From Gammaproteobacteria bacterium (GTDB lineage Bacteria > Pseudomonadota > Gammaproteobacteria > Pseudomonadales > Azotimanducaceae), in NCBI GenBank assembly GCA_026706385.1, contig JAPOYV010000047.1, positions 1 through 64,000 on the forward strand: a stretch of 64,000 bases of DNA, read 5' to 3'. Position 1 is the first letter of the stretch, and every line of letters begins with the position of its first letter. Below the pieces are notes generated by a model. That model saw only the letters and a program-made list of their open reading frames with translations. It did not search any database and was not told where the DNA came from. This document shows, one piece after another, positions 8,775-19,841 of the stretch. A program made the translations under genes and the position numbers.

Positions 8775-9776
8775 ATGCGGCAAAAGCCCTTGGGAACATC
8801 AGGAATTGAAGCCTCCGTCGTCGGGCTCGGCACAGCGGCGATTGGCGGAGGCGGTGCGTCTGCAGCCCTAGACTACGGTGATTACGTCAAGGCCATCCAA
8901 GCCGCCATCGACCGCGGCGTCACGCTCATCGACACTGCTCCATCCTACGGTTGGGGCCACAGCGAGGAGGTTGTCGGCGAGGCCATCAAGGGCCGGCGCG
9001 ACCGAGTCGTTGTTGCCACGAAGTGTGGCGTCTGGTGGGAGGACGAACGGGGCTCGTACAACGGTGTGAAAGACGGCAAGGTGAACTATGTCAGCCTGCG
9101 TCCGGATACGATCACCATTGAAGTCGAAAACAGCCTCAGGCGGCTCGGCGTGGACACGATCGATCTGCTGCAATGCCACAAGCCGGCCATGCCACCCGAG
9201 GACACGCCGATTCCGGAGACCATGGGCTGTCTCATGGATCTGATGGCGCAAGGGAAGATCCGCGCGATCGGCGTGTCCAACGTGTCGCTCGAACAGCTCA
9301 AGGCGTACCGCGAGGCCGGTGATCTTGCCAGCGACCAGTTTCGCTACAGCATGATCCTTCGTGACCGCGAAGCAGACATCCTGCCGTACTGCGCGGAGAA
9401 CAACATCGCAACGTTGGCCTACTGGTCGCTCGAGCAAGGTCTGCTGACCGGCAAGGTTGGACTGGACCGGGTGTTCAGGGATGGTGACTTCCGCAATACC
9501 GCCGACGCGTGGCTTCCTTGGTTCAAGCGCGAGAACCGGCAGCGCCTGCTCGACATGTTTGCCGGCTGGGCTGACTTGACAGAGAAGTACGACAGTACGA
9601 TCGCGCAACTGACGATCGCGTGGACCGCGTCCCAACCCGGAGCAACCCACGTGCTCTGCGGTATCCGATCCGTTGAACAGGGCATTGAGAATGCCGGCGC
9701 GGGAGCCCTCGAACTCGATGCCAACGAAGTCCAGCGCATGCGGGACGACCTCGTCGCCTTGGGCGATCCGGTCTGA
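8775..9776 (+). CDS. Aldo/keto reductase
   Basis: A 333-residue NADPH-dependent TIM-barrel oxidoreductase. The catalytic tetrad is recognisable: Asp and Tyr in LIDTAPSYGWGHSE, Lys in VVATKCG and His in LLQCHKP. The C-terminal cofactor region includes AYWSLEQGLLTGK. The ATG at 8775 (MRQKPLGTSG) follows GAGAGG and fits family N termini. It is divergent from the SDR at 8695, perhaps as a paired carbonyl-handling unit. The substrate is unknown. Confidence 0.9.
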   Translation: MRQKPLGTSGIEASVVGLGTAAIGGGGASAALDYGDYVKAIQAAIDRGVTLIDTAPSYGWGHSEEVVGEAIKGRRDRVVVATKCGVWWEDERGSYNGVKDGKVNYVSLRPDTITIEVENSLRRLGVDTIDLLQCHKPAMPPEDTPIPETMGCLMDLMAQGKIRAIGVSNVSLEQLKAYREAGDLASDQFRYSMILRDREADILPYCAENNIATLAYWSLEQGLLTGKVGLDRVFRDGDFRNTADAWLPWFKRENRQRLLDMFAGWADLTEKYDSTIAQLTIAWTASQPGATHVLCGIRSVEQGIENAGAGALELDANEVQRMRDDLVALGDPV

Positions 9777-9812
9777 GCGGGCGGATTCACACCGAGCTTG
9801 AGAGGAAAGCCG

Positions 9813-11078
9813 ATGGTCGGCCCCGTTGACCCCGATATCGATCTGGTCCGAAGCAAGGCCAGGGCGCTAGCTTCCCGGTTCAGCACGGGACTCGGCAAAG
9901 TGCACTCGCGGTTCGTCGCGGACATGCTGAGCGGCCTGCTCCTGTCCGGCTCGGTGCGCCTGACCGAGGTCGCACGCGCCCTGGGCGAGCGGATTCCGGA
10001 ACACTCGACGCACAAGCGCCTCAGTCGCAACCTCGGCAACGCGGAGGTCGGTCGCGTGGTCGCCGGCAATCTGCTCAAAGCGGCCGCCGAGCTGATCGAC
10101 GCCGACGCCCTGCTCGTGGTGGACAGCTTCGACATCGTCAAACCGTATGCGCAGAAGATGCAGTACCTGGCCCCGGCCACCGCCGCTGACACGCCCGATC
10201 GACGCAAGGGCTACAGCGTCTGCGAAATCGTCGGTTGGGATATGCGCGGCGGTCCCATGCCAGCGCTCGCCCAAGCCGCGCGCGACATGCCAGCCGACCC
10301 TAAGGAACAGCCTCACCGTGTCAGCGCCTGGAACGAGCTGGTCTTCACGCCCGTCGGCCAGACACTGTGGTCGACCCAGGCACCCGGTTCCTTGAGCCGC
10401 ACGGACGAGATCGTTCGACTCATCCGAACCGTCGCGGCGGCTTGCGACGGACGCGGTGTCTTCCACGCCAACGCGACAGCGGACAACGACCTGCCGGACG
10501 CCTTGGCAGACGAGCCCTATGACTACGTCCTCCGGGTGGCCCCTGAACAGCCGTTACTGCACCGACGTCGCCTAAGCGATGCGGGCAGCATCGGCAGCGC
10601 GTGCACCAAACCTTACGGCACCACGATCTACAAAACCCAGGAGGATCACGAGGAGAGCGTTTTCCTGCAATTCGGTGCGACTCCCGTGGCGCTACCGCGG
10701 CACGAACAGCGGCTGTGGCTGCTGACCATCGAGTCCGGGCTGGCGGCACAGGCCGAGCAACCCACGTCGTACCTGCTCACGAACCAGCCCTTGCGCCGGA
10801 ACCGGGCCGTGCTGTGGCGACTCGTGCTTTCCTTTCTGCAGTACGGCCACGCGGTCAACACCAACCGCGCAATCAAGCACAGGTTCGATTTCGACGACGT
10901 CCGCGTGCTGAGCTATCAGCGACTGCGCAATCTCGCCACCCTGGTGCAGGCCGCCGCCTTCGTGGAGGCCCTCTGGCCCGGCATCGAGCTCGAGGAGAGG
11001 ATCTTCCTCGAGCCGCAGTCCCTTGCACCGGTGTTCCGCGCCGAGCCCTACAGAGCCCCGCGGGTTGAGCAGGATTGA
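9813..11078 (+). CDS. IS4-like transposase relative, probably domesticated or inactive
   Basis: A 421-residue protein resembling IS4/ISNCY-type DDE transposases. It has an N-terminal helical domain with THKRLSRNLG, the first acidic segment LLVVDSFDIVKPYAQKMQ, a possible second Asp in ANATADNDLPD and the late segment DVRVLSYQRLRNL. The third-acid region, which in IS4 relatives reads Y-x2-R-x3-E, here reads YGHAVNTNR. Both the Arg and the catalytic Glu appear replaced. I see no terminal inverted repeats or target duplication next to the gene, and the frame is intact. GAGAGGAAAG precedes the ATG at 9813. An intact gene with a lost catalytic residue suggests domestication; the family assignment is moderate. 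Confidence 0.6.
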   Translation: MVGPVDPDIDLVRSKARALASRFSTGLGKVHSRFVADMLSGLLLSGSVRLTEVARALGERIPEHSTHKRLSRNLGNAEVGRVVAGNLLKAAAELIDADALLVVDSFDIVKPYAQKMQYLAPATAADTPDRRKGYSVCEIVGWDMRGGPMPALAQAARDMPADPKEQPHRVSAWNELVFTPVGQTLWSTQAPGSLSRTDEIVRLIRTVAAACDGRGVFHANATADNDLPDALADEPYDYVLRVAPEQPLLHRRRLSDAGSIGSACTKPYGTTIYKTQEDHEESVFLQFGATPVALPRHEQRLWLLTIESGLAAQAEQPTSYLLTNQPLRRNRAVLWRLVLSFLQYGHAVNTNRAIKHRFDFDDVRVLSYQRLRNLATLVQAAAFVEALWPGIELEERIFLEPQSLAPVFRAEPYRAPRVEQD

Positions 11079-11154
11079 GGCCGCAGCCGCACGGTATGAA
11101 CGACGTTCATCACCCCAGGACAAGGCGCGCAAGCCTAAGCGCCCCCGTGGCCAC

Positions 11155-11160
11155 TAGAAT
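11155..11160 (+). promoter_or_regulatory. Candidate -10 element of metH (TAGAAT)
   Basis: TAGAAT followed by TCGCCGCTC lies 30 bases before the metH ATG, resembling the TAAAAT element at 5055. No good -35 pairs with it. No cobalamin or SAM riboswitch fits in the 112-base gap. Confidence 0.35.
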
Positions 11161-11190
11161 TCGCCGCTCGGGGTAAGCCATGCGCGCCAC

Positions 11191-14841
<3,651 letters not shown>

Positions 14842-14852
14842 CCAATCGGACT

Positions 14853-14869
14853 GCGGACAGTTCGTCCGC
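14853..14869. terminator. Weak hairpin after metH
   Basis: GCGGAC pairs with GTCCGC around a 5-base loop, 12 bases after the metH stop. There is no T-run, so termination is uncertain; it may only stabilise the 3' end. Confidence 0.3.
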
Positions 14870-14999
14870 GGCACACCGCCGTCAACGCGTTGACCTATGC
14901 ACGGCACGGGAAAAGGCCGTAGGGGCGTCAGGCGTTACATCGGAACTGCTTTCCGGTTGGATGGTCTGCCGAAAAGATCAGTAGAATCAGCGAGTTTCG

Positions 15000-15033
15000 C
15001 CACGTTCCGCAAATCCGCTATTGCAGAGACTAC
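15000..15033 (-). repeat. Lox-like recombination site, left copy (degenerate)
   Basis: Two 13-base arms flank the 8-base spacer ATCCGCTA (15013-15020). The inner arms are CCGCAA and TTGCAG. The 19-base stretch 15006-15024 is a perfect inverted copy of 16383-16401. The 13-8-13 geometry is that of loxP. Its right arm overlaps the stop codon of the recombinase gene. Each arm matches the right-hand site at about 10 of 13 positions. Function as a recombination site is inferred from geometry and from the adjacent Cre-like gene. Confidence 0.6.
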
Positions 15034-16163
15034 AGCGCCTTTTCGATGCGCGCAAGCTGTTTTCCCTGCTTCGCGAGAGTACTCATGATGCGCCTCGAAT
15101 CCTTCCTGATGCGCCTCAACTCCTTCGCCGCCTTGCCTCCCCGTTTCTGCCGCCTCGCACGCTCGGCGGCCTCGTGCCCGCCCCGGCGCTTCGAACGTCC
15201 GTCTGGCGGCGTGACGCCGAAGCAGAGCCGCGCGGTCGTGCCCGTGGCCGCATCCTGGTCGCGGATGTAGCGCAGCATCGTCTCGATGCGCTTCCAGCGG
15301 CCTTCGACCATGATCTCCGCATGCGTGGCCCCGGCGGCCCGCATCGACTGCGCCGCGCCGATACGGAACGAGTGGCCCGACACGCGCCCGCCAATGCCCG
15401 CCGCCGCGGCACGCCGTTTGACGATGTCCCGAAAAGTGCGCGCCCCCAGTCGGCCGTCCCGGACCGCGCCCGATCTGTGGATGCGGCGGAACAACGGCCC
15501 AGCGTCGATGTCTGCGGCCTTCAGCCACCGCCGCAGCAAGGTCGCGGCCGGCGTGCCAGCGTAGTGCGTGCTGCCCTTGCCCTGCTGGTCCGTCTTGCTG
15601 CGCCGGACGTGCACCAGCAGGCCGCCATCCTTGGCGAACGAGAGGTTGCCGACGTCGAGCGCCGAAGCCTCGGAGACGCGCAGCAGGCAGGCAGAGGCGA
15701 TCCGGATGTACAGCGCGTCGCGCAGGCCTGCGAGGTCGCCGCGTGCCTCGGCCAGCTTCGCCACGCGCTTGGCGTCCTTCCAGCCGATGCCCGCGACCTG
15801 TCCGGTGCCCCGCCCCGCGCCGTTGCGGCGGAACCCGACGAGCGACCGCGCCGTCAGTTCCGCGCAGGGCGACGCCGAGCCTTCCCGTTCGGCGCGGTCC
15901 TCGACGGCGGCCACCACGACGCCCGCGTAGTTGGGCGACATGCCCCGCGAGAACATGTGGCCGAGGTGACGCGCCAGTTCCGCATCGGTCGCCGTGCGCC
16001 CGTCTAGCCACTCGTCAAAGCCCCGGACGGCACGGCGGTAGGTCTGCCGCGTACCCTCGGCGTGCTTTTCGTCCACGAGGCGGGTGCACCGCTCGTCGTC
16101 GCCGCTGGTGTGGATGGTGTTCGTGTTCGTGTCGGCCTTGCCGGCCAGATTCGGTTCCCGCAT
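15030..16163 (-). CDS. Cre-like tyrosine recombinase
   Basis: A 377-residue site-specific recombinase. The core-binding domain is about 20-125 and the catalytic domain about 130-310. Active-site residues are Arg162, Glu165, Lys190, His264, Arg267, Trp290 and the nucleophile Tyr299. The C-terminal block VSGHSFRIGAAQSMRAAG, then EGRW and LRYIRD, closely parallels P1 Cre. A basic tail (about 320-377) follows. The ATG at 16163 is chosen because the text upstream of it is low-quality; GGGGAG lies just before. Two inverted lox-like sites bracket the gene, the left one touching its stop codon. It is divergent from the small genes at 16.5 kb. A resolvase for a plasmid dimer or a phage-type integrase are alternatives. 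Confidence 0.85.
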   Translation of the reverse strand: MREPNLAGKADTNTNTIHTSGDDERCTRLVDEKHAEGTRQTYRRAVRGFDEWLDGRTATDAELARHLGHMFSRGMSPNYAGVVVAAVEDRAEREGSASPCAELTARSLVGFRRNGAGRGTGQVAGIGWKDAKRVAKLAEARGDLAGLRDALYIRIASACLLRVSEASALDVGNLSFAKDGGLLVHVRRSKTDQQGKGSTHYAGTPAATLLRRWLKAADIDAGPLFRRIHRSGAVRDGRLGARTFRDIVKRRAAAAGIGGRVSGHSFRIGAAQSMRAAGATHAEIMVEGRWKRIETMLRYIRDQDAATGTTARLCFGVTPPDGRSKRRGGHEAAERARRQKRGGKAAKELRRIRKDSRRIMSTLAKQGKQLARIEKAL

Positions 16164-16373
16164 GTCGTACTCCCCTGTCGGTTCCGGTAGGCGGTCGCCC
16201 TGGTCCGACGGGCACCGACGGCGCCGATGCTGGCTCGGCCGGAACTGCTCGCCGGGCGGAACGGCAACCCTCAGTCGGCATATGCCGCGCTCGCCGGCGC
16301 GTTTCAAGTGGAGAAACGGACGCCTTTGCGGGCTTCGTCCAGAAAAACCCTAGTCCGTCTGTCGCTCTCGCGA

Positions 16374-16407
16374 GCGGGCTCCGCAATAGCGGATTTGCGG
16401 AGGCTGC
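16374..16407 (+). repeat. Lox-like recombination site, right copy
   Basis: A 13-base arm (16374-16386, ending CTCCGCAA) and a 13-base arm (16395-16407, starting TTGCGGAG) are inverted repeats matching at 11 of 13 positions. They flank the asymmetric 8-base spacer TAGCGGAT, giving the same 13-8-13 plan as loxP. The spacer is the exact reverse complement of the one in the left copy, so the two sites point towards each other. Confidence 0.65.
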
Positions 16408-16508
16408 CGCAGGTGATCAATCAGAGACGGGTTGCCGGCTCAGCAGCTTCGCGTTCGCCAAGGGACTTTGCCGTGCTGACGGCTGAGTCAACGTCCAATG
16501 CGGAAAGA

Positions 16509-16530
16509 GCGGACGTCAAACGACGTCTGC
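16509..16530 (+). promoter_or_regulatory. Leader hairpin before small secreted protein gene
   Basis: GCGGACGTC pairs with GACGTCTGC (one mismatch) around a 4-base loop. It ends 22 bases before the ATG at 16553 and a few bases before the AAGGAAA ribosome binding site. A role in translation control is conjecture. Confidence 0.35.
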
Positions 16531-16552
16531 GGTCCTCTCAGAAGGAAACCAC

Positions 16553-16870
16553 ATGAAAACCATGAAGCACCTTGCGCCGTTGGCGCTCGCCATTCTGCTA
16601 TGCTCGGCGACCTCCGCCGACGAAGAAGTAGACGGCTACTACCCCGGAGACCCCATCAACCCGGACCCGGGAGTTCCCATCGACAACCCGCATCCGCCCA
16701 ATTCACCGCCCACCAAGATCCCGTTTGATCCTGACGTGTGCGCCGACGGCGTCGGGTTGGTCGCGGCATCGTTGATTCCTGGCGCGAACTACGGGAAGCG
16801 CTTCATTGCCAATTGGGTCTCGAAGACGGTTGGCAAGCGGCTCTGCACCGCCTACGGGCCGAACGGCTAA
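16553..16870 (+). CDS. Small secreted proline-rich protein of unknown function
   Basis: A 105-residue protein with a clear Sec signal peptide: a basic start MKTMKH, hydrophobic APLALAILL and a likely cleavage after SATSA. The mature part opens with an acidic proline-rich stretch (PGDPINPDPGVPIDNPHPP, about residues 31-49). A compact C-terminal half follows with two cysteines (CADGVG and RLCTAYG), possibly disulfide-bonded. The ribosome binding site AAGGAAA is well placed. A small membrane protein gene follows closely, so they are probably co-transcribed. I recognise no family; a small exported peptide or bacteriocin-like pair is possible but unsupported. Confidence 0.7.
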   Translation: MKTMKHLAPLALAILLCSATSADEEVDGYYPGDPINPDPGVPIDNPHPPNSPPTKIPFDPDVCADGVGLVAASLIPGANYGKRFIANWVSKTVGKRLCTAYGPNG

Positions 16871-16885
16871 GGGAGGGTGGACAGC

Positions 16886-17191
16886 GTGGCCTCAAAGACG
16901 ATTCGCACAGGGGCGGCAATCTTGGCGCTCACGGCCTTGGAGATCGTTGTCTTGGTGGCTCTAGGGTTCAGTGTTGGCGCCGCTGTCTTCTTGAGCGTTC
17001 TCTGCGGGGCCGCGCTGTCTCTCAAAGCCATTCGCGATGGAAGAATCGACTGGGAACGTGAGTTTCGCGCCGATCTGATCGCGTCGGCATTTGCAGCGTT
17101 TCGGCGCTTCTACGACCGACGAAAACTCGGTCGCAAGTCCCCGAGTGGCGGCTCGACACGCCTCAAGCTATTGCCACCACGCTTCCGCTGA
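16886..17191 (+). CDS. Small membrane protein of unknown function
   Basis: A 101-residue protein with two adjacent hydrophobic segments (about residues 10-30 and 33-50) and then a charged cytoplasmic-type tail rich in Arg and Lys (DRRKLGRKS). GGGAGG at 16871-16876 fits the GTG at 16886 (nine-base gap). The earlier in-frame GTG at 16877 is directly adjacent to it, so I choose 16886. It lies 15 bases after the secreted protein gene and probably forms a unit with it. The small two-helix layout resembles holins and immunity-type membrane proteins only in a general way; no family is recognised. Confidence 0.6.
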   Translation: MASKTIRTGAAILALTALEIVVLVALGFSVGAAVFLSVLCGAALSLKAIRDGRIDWEREFRADLIASAFAAFRRFYDRRKLGRKSPSGGSTRLKLLPPRFR

Positions 17192-17299
17192 GCATCGCCT
17201 CGCAGGTTCAGACCGGCAATCGCGACTCCTGTCCGACGCCGCGTGGCAATGCGAACCTGACTAGAAAGGTCCGCTGTAACGATCGCCAAGTCGCTCACG

Positions 17300-18487
17300 C
17301 TATCTTCGCGACGGCGCCTGGTACGGGTGCTTCGCCACCACCCCCTCGTTCAACTCCACGCCGAGCCCCGGCTTCGTCGGCGGGATGATGTAGCCGTCGC
17401 GCCACTCGATGGGCTCCTTGAGGATTTCGGCGTGGAAGCCGTCGAAGCGCCCGATGCTCTCCTGGATCAGGAAATTCGGGCTGCAGGTGTCGATCTGGAT
17501 GTTGGCGGCCGCCTCGACCGGCCCGCAGTACAGGTGCGGCGCGATCTGCGCATAGTAGGCCTCCGCCATGCCGGCAATCTTGCGCGCTTCGAGTATGCCG
17601 CCAACCCGCCCGAGGGCCATCTGCAGAATCGCCGCCGCCTGCTTCTCCAAGAGTTCGCGGAACTCGAACTTGGTTGCGAGGCGTTCGCCACTCGCCACCG
17701 GGATGCTGGTTGCCCGTGCGACCCGCGCCATCTCGTCGCGGTTCTCCGGGGGCACAGGCTCTTCGAACCAAAGCGGATCGAACTGCTCGATGCGCTTGGC
17801 GAAACGGATCGTGCCGGACGTCGTCGACTGGCCATGGGTGCCGATCAGGATGTCCGCCTTGTTGCCGACAGCCTCCCGCACGCTCCTCACCACGGCCTCG
17901 GCGTTGTCAAGCCGATCAAGCGGCGGCTCGCGCGGATCCGCCGTCCCCATGACGTCGATCAGCGGGTCGAACTTGAGCGCCGTGAAGCCTTCCTCCACGT
18001 GTGCGATGGCGCTTTCCGCCGCGGCGGCCGGATCCGTATGCGGCGAGACGCCACGGGCGCTGCCGGGTGCCGGCCACAGGTAGGTGTAGGAGCGCAGACG
18101 GTCGTGGTAGCGGCCACCGAGCAGGTTGTAGACGGGCTGGCCGAGCGCCTTGCCCATGATGTCCCAGCAGGCCATCTCGATGGCGCTCAAGCACCCCATG
18201 ACGGCGTGGTCGGGATGTTGATGGTGGTCGTGCGACTCGTACCCTTCGCCGTAGTACACGGCGCGCCACAGCCGTTCGATCTGGAACGGATCGCTGCCGA
18301 CGACATAGGTCTCGCCCATGTCTTCGAGCAGCTTCGCCACCGTCAGCGGATGGAACGGCGCCTTATAGACCTCCCCGATCCCCTCGATGCCATCGTCCGT
18401 CACCAGCTTGACGAAGACCCAGGTACGCCCCCCGCGATGCGGCCGCGGCGTGCCGACGACGTAAGGCTTGATCTCGGCGATTCTCAA
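17300..18487 (-). CDS. Mandelate racemase / muconate lactonizing enzyme family protein
   Basis: A 395-residue enolase-superfamily enzyme of the kind that dehydrates or epimerises sugar acids. It has an N-terminal capping domain and a C-terminal barrel. Visible barrel-end residues are His in IGTHGQ, Glu in LWFEEPVPP, Glu in VASGER and His in IAPHLYCGP. The position two before the first His, where galactonate-dehydratase-like members have a metal-binding Asp, is Gly. The start is a TTG at 18487 with GGGGAGG seven bases upstream; the longer frame to 18562 would overlap the divergent gene's leader. It is divergent from a Gfo/Idh/MocA gene, a common pairing in sugar-acid catabolism. The substrate is unknown. 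Confidence 0.85.
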   Translation of the reverse strand: MRIAEIKPYVVGTPRPHRGGRTWVFVKLVTDDGIEGIGEVYKAPFHPLTVAKLLEDMGETYVVGSDPFQIERLWRAVYYGEGYESHDHHQHPDHAVMGCLSAIEMACWDIMGKALGQPVYNLLGGRYHDRLRSYTYLWPAPGSARGVSPHTDPAAAAESAIAHVEEGFTALKFDPLIDVMGTADPREPPLDRLDNAEAVVRSVREAVGNKADILIGTHGQSTTSGTIRFAKRIEQFDPLWFEEPVPPENRDEMARVARATSIPVASGERLATKFEFRELLEKQAAAILQMALGRVGGILEARKIAGMAEAYYAQIAPHLYCGPVEAAANIQIDTCSPNFLIQESIGRFDGFHAEILKEPIEWRDGYIIPPTKPGLGVELNEGVVAKHPYQAPSRR

Positions 18488-18564
18488 TACGCCTCCCCTT
18501 TGAAAGTTGTCCGAACCCAACGCGCAGTATAGGGTGATCCGTTTTCCTGCGGCTGAAGGCACCC

Positions 18565-19833
18565 ATGGCTGAAGACCACGTCAACGACGACCCCTACATC
18601 TACAACGGCTGGCCCATGGACACGCCCATGGACATTCGCCTCGGCCTGACGCACGAAAACGGGATTCACCACCCGCTGCGCTGGGGGATCTTAAGCGCGT
18701 CGTCGATCTCGTCCGATTGGGTGAAGTCTCTGCAGGACGTGCCCGGGGCGAGCGTCGCCGCCATCGCCGCCCGGGACTTGGACCGTGCCCGGATGTTCGC
18801 CGAGGCCCACGAGATCCCCACCGCCTACGACTCGTACCAGGCGCTTTGCGACGACCCCGACGTCGACATCGTCTACATCGCGTCGAAGACTTGGGATCAC
18901 CATCGCGACCTCATGATGGCGGCCAATGCGGGCAAGCACATCCTGTGCGAGAAGCCGTTCACCGATACCGCCGATCAGGCCAAGGAGGCCTATGACGCGG
19001 CGGACAAGGCTGGCGTCGTGTGCTGGGAGGGCATGTGGTTGCGGTTCTTCCCCGCCGTCGAACATGCCCGTGCCGCGATGGAACGCGGCGATATCGGCGA
19101 CCTACGCGTGGTGCAGGCCGACTACCCCGACCGGGTGTATGCCCTGAACCCCGCCATCACCGGCTTCGGTGCCGACGAGATGCCGGTCATCGCGGCCGCG
19201 GGCCGCAAGGCACGCCCACAAGCGCATGCCGACGGTGTCCTCTCCGCGCACGGCTCGTCGCCGAGCGCCGCCGTTCTGCAGTACTCGGGCCAAGAAGGGA
19301 TCGCCGTGATCACGTTCCCCAACGGCCGCTTCATCGAAGAGTCGCAGTACATCGGCACCCAGGGCCGGATCACTATCGAGACGCCGTCGCACCATCCCAC
19401 GGCCGTGACCATCCGCACCGGCCGGCCGCCGAAACGCGGCACGCGCCGCCAGGAAGGCAAGCCTTCGATCGAACTCGACCCGCGCGAGGGCTGGACAGGC
19501 GACTGGATCGAGACGCACTGGAACCAGGACCGCAACCCCAGCAGCGGGCCCTTCAACCATGTCGAGCGTTTCGAATACCCCTGTCCGACACCGGCGCCGA
19601 TCACCCGCGGCCAGCCGCCCGGTTCGCGTTGGACCGGCGAGCGCCTGATCACCTACAAGGGATGGACGTGGCACGGCGGCAATCAGCACGGTTTCATGTA
19701 CCAGGCTCAGGCGATCCACCGCTGCATGGCCGCGGGGTTGAAGGAGATGCCGCAATGGACGACGGCCGAGTCGATCCGGGTCTGCGAGATCATCGACGAG
19801 ATCAACCGGCAATGCGCTGAGCGCGGCTTCTGA
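18565..19833 (+). CDS. Gfo/Idh/MocA family oxidoreductase
   Basis: A 422-residue NAD(P)-dependent dehydrogenase. The Rossmann domain starts about residue 34 with RWGILSASSISSDW, and the signature CEKPF is near residue 130. The C-terminal alpha/beta domain is longer than usual. The segment GMWLRFFPAV resembles glucose-fructose oxidoreductase and dihydrodiol dehydrogenase relatives. The 30 residues before the Rossmann fold are unusual and may be a specific extension. It is divergent from the enolase-superfamily gene, with a 77-base shared control region. Substrate probably a sugar or cyclitol; not assignable. Confidence 0.85.
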   Translation: MAEDHVNDDPYIYNGWPMDTPMDIRLGLTHENGIHHPLRWGILSASSISSDWVKSLQDVPGASVAAIAARDLDRARMFAEAHEIPTAYDSYQALCDDPDVDIVYIASKTWDHHRDLMMAANAGKHILCEKPFTDTADQAKEAYDAADKAGVVCWEGMWLRFFPAVEHARAAMERGDIGDLRVVQADYPDRVYALNPAITGFGADEMPVIAAAGRKARPQAHADGVLSAHGSSPSAAVLQYSGQEGIAVITFPNGRFIEESQYIGTQGRITIETPSHHPTAVTIRTGRPPKRGTRRQEGKPSIELDPREGWTGDWIETHWNQDRNPSSGPFNHVERFEYPCPTPAPITRGQPPGSRWTGERLITYKGWTWHGGNQHGFMYQAQAIHRCMAAGLKEMPQWTTAESIRVCEIIDEINRQCAERGF

Positions 19834-19841
19834 CACGGATC

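Larger units (their letters stand above)
16164..16552. other. Intergenic region between recombinase and small secreted protein gene
   Basis: This 389-base region holds the presumed recombinase promoter (16164-16373), the right lox-like site (16374-16407), and a hairpin at 16509-16530 (9-base arms, one mismatch) shortly before the small gene at 16553. I see no credible gene in it. Confidence 0.5.

Noticed and set aside
11079-11190. Possible cobalamin or SAM riboswitch before metH
   Set aside because: The gap is only 112 bases and I see no B12 box or SAM riboswitch core.
15000-17191. A classical integrated island with direct attL/attR repeats
   Set aside because: The only repeats found are inverted and flank just the recombinase. 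No tRNA or direct duplication was seen at the patch borders.
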